Source: Crateriforma conspicua (GTDB lineage Bacteria; Planctomycetota; Planctomycetia; Pirellulales; Pirellulaceae). Taken from it: a DNA stretch of 64,000 nucleotides. The notes under the pieces were generated by a model. The model saw only the letters and a list, made by a program, of their open reading frames with translations. It ran no database searches and had not been told where the DNA came from. Each line of letters starts with the position of its first letter. The first letter of the stretch is position 1. Of the stretch, positions 59,927-64,000 are shown in pieces. The stretch is taken from the NCBI RefSeq assembly GCF_007752935.1, contig NZ_CP036319.1, positions 6,871,155 through 6,935,154 of the forward strand, read 5' to 3'. The position numbers and the translations under genes are program-made.

Positions 59927-60837
59927 TCTGTTTCGTCGAAAAAATCTTGTGACAATTCAACGATATCGTACGATCGGGAGACAGAAACACCGATGCGGTG
60001 ATCAATCATGAGCCGAGCCAGCTCTTCTCCGTCGATCAGCACCACCTTTTTTCCTTCAATTCGATCAACATAGTCCTGAGCGTCGGGACTGAAGTGGCTT
60101 GTGGTGATGATCACCCCCTTTCTGCTCCGGTGTAAATCCATGCTTCCAACAAATTCCTGCACGGTCTTTCTTCCCACAACGTTCGCCCAGCGTTTCGCCT
60201 GGATGCAAACGGTATCAAGACCAAGCTTGTCTTCGTAGATGATGCCGTCTATGCCGCCGTCACCACTACGCGGAGTTACAACTCCACGGCCTCGGACACC
60301 CCCATATCCCATCCCTCGGAGTAGTTTGACTACGACCTTTTCAAAGAAAAATGGATCGCTATTGCGAAGAGTTTCAAGGAGTTCGCCCGTGAGTTGAGTG
60401 ATTATCTCTGCGTACGCCGAATCGATCGACTCTTCCGGAGTTGATTTTTGTGGGACATCCGGTGACTCGGAGTCAGTTTTGCCCTGTTCACGAGTTTGGG
60501 TAGTAAATTCGCGGAACTCTTCGAACCGATTGAGTAAAGCTGAGTCTATTCGTTCCGGCTCTTGATCGAGGATTTCAGATCCTCGCCCAGTGATCTTCAC
60601 AAAGCCTCTTTTTGGCGAATCGAGGAGTCCGGCTTTCTTCAGGTAAGTACGTGCCCAACCGATGCGGTTGTGAAACAGTCGTTGTTGGCCGCTGGGCAAC
60701 AACTGGGAACGTTCATCTTCGGTGAGCGAGAAAACATCCGCTAATTGATCGTAGAGGCTCCGCAATCGGTGTTCGTCCCCATCGGCGATTGCCTGAAGTA
60801 GGGGAAGCATGCAGTCTTGGTATGTAGGAATGGACAT
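59923..60837 (-). CDS. mrr: Mrr-type restriction endonuclease
   Basis: The ATG at 60837 is preferred over an earlier GTG because it gives MSIPTYQD, aligned with the E. coli Mrr start (304 aa). Residues ~1-90 are the Mrr N-terminal winged-helix domain (LPSGQQRLFHNRIGWARTYL, KKAGLLDSPKRGFVKITGRG). A linker rich in E, T and S follows. Residues ~160-295 are the Mrr catalytic domain, a PD-(D/E)xK nuclease with GGDGGIDGIIYE (Asp near residue 196) and CIQAKRW (Gln-x-Lys near residue 212). Mrr enzymes cut methylated DNA. Here it sits beside a type I methylating system, so its specificity must tolerate that methylation. Confidence 0.9.
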   Translation of the reverse strand: MSIPTYQDCMLPLLQAIADGDEHRLRSLYDQLADVFSLTEDERSQLLPSGQQRLFHNRIGWARTYLKKAGLLDSPKRGFVKITGRGSEILDQEPERIDSALLNRFEEFREFTTQTREQGKTDSESPDVPQKSTPEESIDSAYAEIITQLTGELLETLRNSDPFFFEKVVVKLLRGMGYGGVRGRGVVTPRSGDGGIDGIIYEDKLGLDTVCIQAKRWANVVGRKTVQEFVGSMDLHRSRKGVIITTSHFSPDAQDYVDRIEGKKVVLIDGEELARLMIDHRIGVSVSRSYDIVELSQDFFDETD

Positions 60838-60860
60838 GATAGGAGAATAACACGTGATGA

Positions 60861-62198
60861 TCACACGCGAAACTCAAAGAGTCGATCACGTTCGAGGTCG
60901 TCTGTCACTTGGAGGGTGACGTCGACCAATTCCGGGCGAGACGCCAGGACTGGGGTTGCTGGCGTGAGAGCCAGCAGAGCCGGAAGTGTAACATTGATCG
61001 ATCCTCCGTTTACCAGATGCGGCGTTTCTTTCTCGATTGAGACCAATGTGTCCGCCCCAGTACCGCCCACGATGATCTGACTTCCCCCGTAAGCAATGAC
61101 GAGGTCATTGCCGGCACCTGCTAGAATTGCTCCGCTTTGAACTACAGACCAAATGAAGTCGTTTCCATTACCAGCATCGATCGCCACAGATTCGCCAAGG
61201 GCGACAATTGAGTCGTCTCCGTCACCAGCGAGAACGGTTGTTAGTAGATCCGTATCAATGTCGATCCGGTCATCGCCTTGGCCAGAGTTAATCTCGACGG
61301 CCGCGATGTCGGAAAAATACTGATCGACGGCGTTGAGAGAAACGCGAACATCTGAATGCTGATCAGAGCTAACGCGTATTTGGTCGTCTTGATCCGTTCC
61401 CTGAACTACGAGCACTCGCCCTTCTGGTCTGTTATCGATCTCGAGTCCATCAGGTATGGTTTCATCGACTGGTAGTTCTCGATCGACAGATACTTGGATA
61501 TTGTCGATCTGCCGACGGAAAGGGCGGCTTGGCTCTTCGCTGCCAAACGAGATGTTTCCGCCGACCCAGAAGCTTTCGGGGCGATGAGCTGGATCCGATG
61601 CCCACACGACGTTTTGGTGGTCGAAGACCTCCTCACCATCGACCCATGCTGTCCAGCCCCCGTCACTTTGGCCGGGCGTGTTGAACTCTGCCCGGTAGCG
61701 AACGTTGACCCATTTCTCGGGGGTGAAGTCGATTTTCACCCAGTCAGCGATTCCCGATTGCTCGGCGTAGAACACGATTTCGTAGCTCGTGTTCCCGTTA
61801 CCGTCGTGAAACACGTCCAGGCTATTTTGCATGGCATGGAGTGGGGGAGCCCCTTCGGGTGCGAGAAGACGCGACAGTTTGGTCGACGCATACCCCCGTT
61901 CTACGTCTTCAATTGGAAAGCCATCAGGAAGACGGAAGTCGAATGAGATTTCAACAGCATCGACTTGACCAAAGCGATCGCCGATAAGCGTCTGTGTTTC
62001 GTTCTTCGTGAAGAGCGACTCAAGGTACCGGTTCCCGTCTGCACCGGAAACCAGCTGGGTTGACTCAGCGTTCGAAACGATGCCGGTCAACTCAGCCGCG
62101 CCATCTTGAAAGTCCTCGTTGAAGAGGACTTCGGCCGCAAGCAATTGTCGTGTCTCGAGAGATTCAAGCCGAAGACGACGCCGAGCCTTGTGAAACAT
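60861..62198 (-). CDS. LExRxLLAA-motif exported protein with LamG-like domain and RTX-like repeats
   Basis: 445 aa. It starts with a basic stretch and LESLETRQLLAAE (residues ~11-23), the same planctomycete N-terminal motif as the giant protein. Residues ~25-235 are a jelly-roll/LamG-like domain (VEISFDFRLPDGFP, YEIVFYAEQSG, WTAWVDGEEVFDHQ) resembling glycan-binding or polysaccharide-lyase sandwich folds. Residues ~250-400 are short calcium-type repeats (GQGDDRIDIDTDLLT, GDGDDSIVA, GNGNDFIW, GAGNDLVIAYGGS). It ends without a dockerin. It is probably surface-exposed or secreted. Its place between two nuclease genes of the accessory region is unusual. Confidence 0.82.
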   Translation of the reverse strand: MFHKARRRLRLESLETRQLLAAEVLFNEDFQDGAAELTGIVSNAESTQLVSGADGNRYLESLFTKNETQTLIGDRFGQVDAVEISFDFRLPDGFPIEDVERGYASTKLSRLLAPEGAPPLHAMQNSLDVFHDGNGNTSYEIVFYAEQSGIADWVKIDFTPEKWVNVRYRAEFNTPGQSDGGWTAWVDGEEVFDHQNVVWASDPAHRPESFWVGGNISFGSEEPSRPFRRQIDNIQVSVDRELPVDETIPDGLEIDNRPEGRVLVVQGTDQDDQIRVSSDQHSDVRVSLNAVDQYFSDIAAVEINSGQGDDRIDIDTDLLTTVLAGDGDDSIVALGESVAIDAGNGNDFIWSVVQSGAILAGAGNDLVIAYGGSQIIVGGTGADTLVSIEKETPHLVNGGSINVTLPALLALTPATPVLASRPELVDVTLQVTDDLERDRLFEFRV

Positions 62199-62283
62199 GA
62201 AGCCAATCCATCAGAGTTTTGCCGCGATCCTCCGCCACCCGGAAGCGATTCTACGCAGCAATACTTGATGGGCAAGCTTCGCG

Positions 62284-63999
62284 CTAAGACACGAGCGAGT
62301 TCAGTTGTTGAAACGCCTTCTCGAATCTGTCTACGGTTTTATTGCTCGCAAGAATCTTCTTCGCGAGAGTCGCTGATTTCTCCGAAAGGTACCGGGCTGG
62401 CCGATAGTGGTTAAAGCGTTGTCCTTTATCCAAAGGATTGGCATCGAAGTAATCCTCAAGCCGTTGTGTAAGTCTTGGCTTTTTGCTCTTCAATGCTGTT
62501 TGCGTAATCTTCTTGGAGAGAACGTCAGAGAACTCACCGTTGACGAGTTGCAAGTACACTCCGATTTCAAACATGTCTTCAACGTCGGCCTCCTGACCAC
62601 CGGTAAAGTCTGCGTACGTGAGGACGTGCTTTTTCGATAGCAGCCGAGATTTGTATAGATTGTCAATCTTTTGAGCGTCTTTGTTCGAGCGATCGATCAA
62701 CGTTGCAACGGTTAGTCCAGCCTGAGATCCCAGCAGGGCACAGAATGTCGCAACCTTATCGCATCCGCCGACCGGTGTAATTGTCCACTGAGGGTCGAGT
62801 CCGGTTCGTCCATTTTGGGCGAGCAAAGATGATATCACCTGCAGGTAGATCAGATCAGATACTCCTTCAACTATCAAAGAATATGGACCGACAAAGAGCG
62901 TCTGGGCAATGTCGTACCCAAGCGCCCCTTGAAGCGGAAACAAGCTCGCCTCATTTGCTTCCAGCACTTCTGTAAAAACCTTGGTGCCCTGCTCATCGAT
63001 ATTGACCAGGCCGTCAGCGAGCGTTGTGCGGTCTTCGACGATTCTGATTCTTTCGAAGTTGTGCGGGTCAACCATAAAGGGCGAGTGCGTTGTGTACATG
63101 ACTTGATGGTGCGGCTTTAGCTCCGTCTCGATGTAGCGGAGCAAGTCACCTTGAGCCTTGGCGTGCAGAAATAGCCCAGGTTCATCAAGCAAAAGTATCA
63201 GTGGCTGCTTCCGATTTTTTTGCTTAGAAAACCAAGCGAGAAACGAAAAGAACCAAACGAATCCTTTGGATCTTGACGCTAGTCGAGTAGTGACAGAATG
63301 CAACGAATCGTGGACACGCCCCCACAAATTTGTTCCAGATTGCATCTCTGGAGGATCGTCTGGCTTTGCGGTCCGTACGTCAAAGGTCACTCGAAGATGG
63401 TGATTTTGCGACCAATACTTGAATACTTGGTTTGTCAAACGATTCGATGCACCCTCTAGCTTGTTGATCAAATCTTCGGTCTTTGAAGTATCCTGAATTG
63501 TCTCGAGTTTCAGCCGCGCCATTTCCAACAGCCCAATAAGCGGTTTGTCTGAGTCTCTAAGCTGATTGTTAGCAGAACGTTGTCTTAGCTGCTCAATATT
63601 CACTTCACCCGTCATCTGGTAGTATTCGTCGAAATACAGAAATAGGGGAAGATTTGGCTCAAGGAATTCGCGCCATATATGGAGCGAGAGCCCATTGTTA
63701 CCTGCGATTGTCTCGGTGAGTTCGCGAAGCGACTTGGCAGCCAGAGACTCCCCAAGTGCTCGAGCATTTTGTTGGGCTTTCGCTTTTTCCGTCGGATCTT
63801 GAATTGCATTGGCTGCGCTTTGTGCAGCATTCACTTCTTGTGATCTTCGTTTTGCATCTTCATTTAGAATCTTTGATAGTCCATCAATGTCATTCGCTTC
63901 AGATACAAGCGAAACGACGTCGGAGTCTAAGCCAGCACTTGCGATTAGATGCTGAGTTGCTACAGACTCATCCACTCGCACGCCCACTATCCGTGTGGT
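62284..63999 (-). CDS. OLD-family ATPase/TOPRIM nuclease (5' truncated by the window end)
   Basis: The frame stays open to the right end of the window, so the N-terminus with the Walker A motif is missing; 571 codons are visible. A long coiled region comes first (~40-150). Then there is the ABC-type Walker B segment LILLLDEPGLFLHAKA, with TTHSPFMVD as the switch His motif. The TOPRIM domain has the acidic residues LIVEGVSDLIYL, GGCDKV and DRSNKD. This is the layout of OLD proteins, which act alone or with a partner helicase (GajA-GajB in Gabija). A partner could lie beyond the window. Position in a cluster with type I R-M and Mrr favours a phage-defence role. Confidence 0.87.
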   Translation of the reverse strand, partial: TTRIVGVRVDESVATQHLIASAGLDSDVVSLVSEANDIDGLSKILNEDAKRRSQEVNAAQSAANAIQDPTEKAKAQQNARALGESLAAKSLRELTETIAGNNGLSLHIWREFLEPNLPLFLYFDEYYQMTGEVNIEQLRQRSANNQLRDSDKPLIGLLEMARLKLETIQDTSKTEDLINKLEGASNRLTNQVFKYWSQNHHLRVTFDVRTAKPDDPPEMQSGTNLWGRVHDSLHSVTTRLASRSKGFVWFFSFLAWFSKQKNRKQPLILLLDEPGLFLHAKAQGDLLRYIETELKPHHQVMYTTHSPFMVDPHNFERIRIVEDRTTLADGLVNIDEQGTKVFTEVLEANEASLFPLQGALGYDIAQTLFVGPYSLIVEGVSDLIYLQVISSLLAQNGRTGLDPQWTITPVGGCDKVATFCALLGSQAGLTVATLIDRSNKDAQKIDNLYKSRLLSKKHVLTYADFTGGQEADVEDMFEIGVYLQLVNGEFSDVLSKKITQTALKSKKPRLTQRLEDYFDANPLDKGQRFNHYRPARYLSEKSATLAKKILASNKTVDRFEKAFQQLNSLVS

Positions 64000-64000
64000 T

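Overview
The window looks like a marine-type planctomycete of the Pirellulaceae (Rhodopirellula/Blastopirellula-like). The diagnostic genes are a planctomycete cytochrome-c/DUF1549/DUF1553 protein, a DUF1501 protein, a formylglycine sulfatase, a Tat-exported Gfo/Idh/MocA oxidoreductase, ECF sigma factors paired with FecR or Ser/Thr-kinase partners, and two proteins carrying the LExRxLLA(A) N-terminal motif of planctomycete surface proteins. All assignments come from reading the sequence; no database search was run.

Region 1 (1-6 kb) is a compact + strand cluster: the end of a PfkB-type 2-keto-3-deoxy-sugar kinase, a secreted GH16 glycosidase with an EF-hand, a sugar-porter MFS transporter and a GH127-like glycosidase. 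The combination resembles a red-algal galactan (carrageenan/agar-type) degradation cluster. Region 2 (6.2-17.5 kb) has an ECF sigma factor and a FecR/LamG protein, followed by a 1305-aa cytochrome/PSD1 protein, a sulfatase, a DUF1501 protein and an oxidoreductase. It is peppered with REP-like palindromes around a RAYT (REP-associated tyrosine transposase) gene; two palindromes lie inside the cytochrome gene. Region 3 (17.5-18.0 kb) holds a dispersed 61-bp repeat and the relic of a second oxidoreductase gene.

Region 4 (18.0-41.6 kb, - strand) is one giant gene of 7852 codons: a mosaic surface or secreted protein with a zincin-like motif, RTX calcium-binding repeats, FG-GAP repeats, LRRs, PKD/cadherin-like domains and a C-terminal dockerin. 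Divergent from it lie an ECF sigma gene and a transmembrane Ser/Thr kinase with an N-terminal zinc-binding anti-sigma-like motif and a propeller-like C-terminus (41.8-46.4 kb).

Region 5 (46.7-64 kb) is accessory DNA. At its left edge are a second copy of the 61-bp repeat and a 3' half-tRNA that looks like an integration scar. Then come a type I restriction-modification operon (hsdM-hsdS-hsdR), a small HTH protein, parA-parB, four 22-bp iterons and a RepA-like initiator: together a complete plasmid replication/partition module, so the region is probably an integrated plasmid (or plasmid DNA). Right of repA is about 1.1 kb of densely structured, apparently noncoding + strand sequence full of GNRA and UUCG hairpins that ends in a terminator-like hairpin. 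It is followed at once by a 222-aa basic protein I do not recognise. This RNA-protein pair is the best candidate for something undescribed. The window ends with an Mrr-type restriction enzyme, a short LExRxLLAA protein and a 5'-truncated OLD-family ATPase/TOPRIM nuclease, which adds to the defence content.
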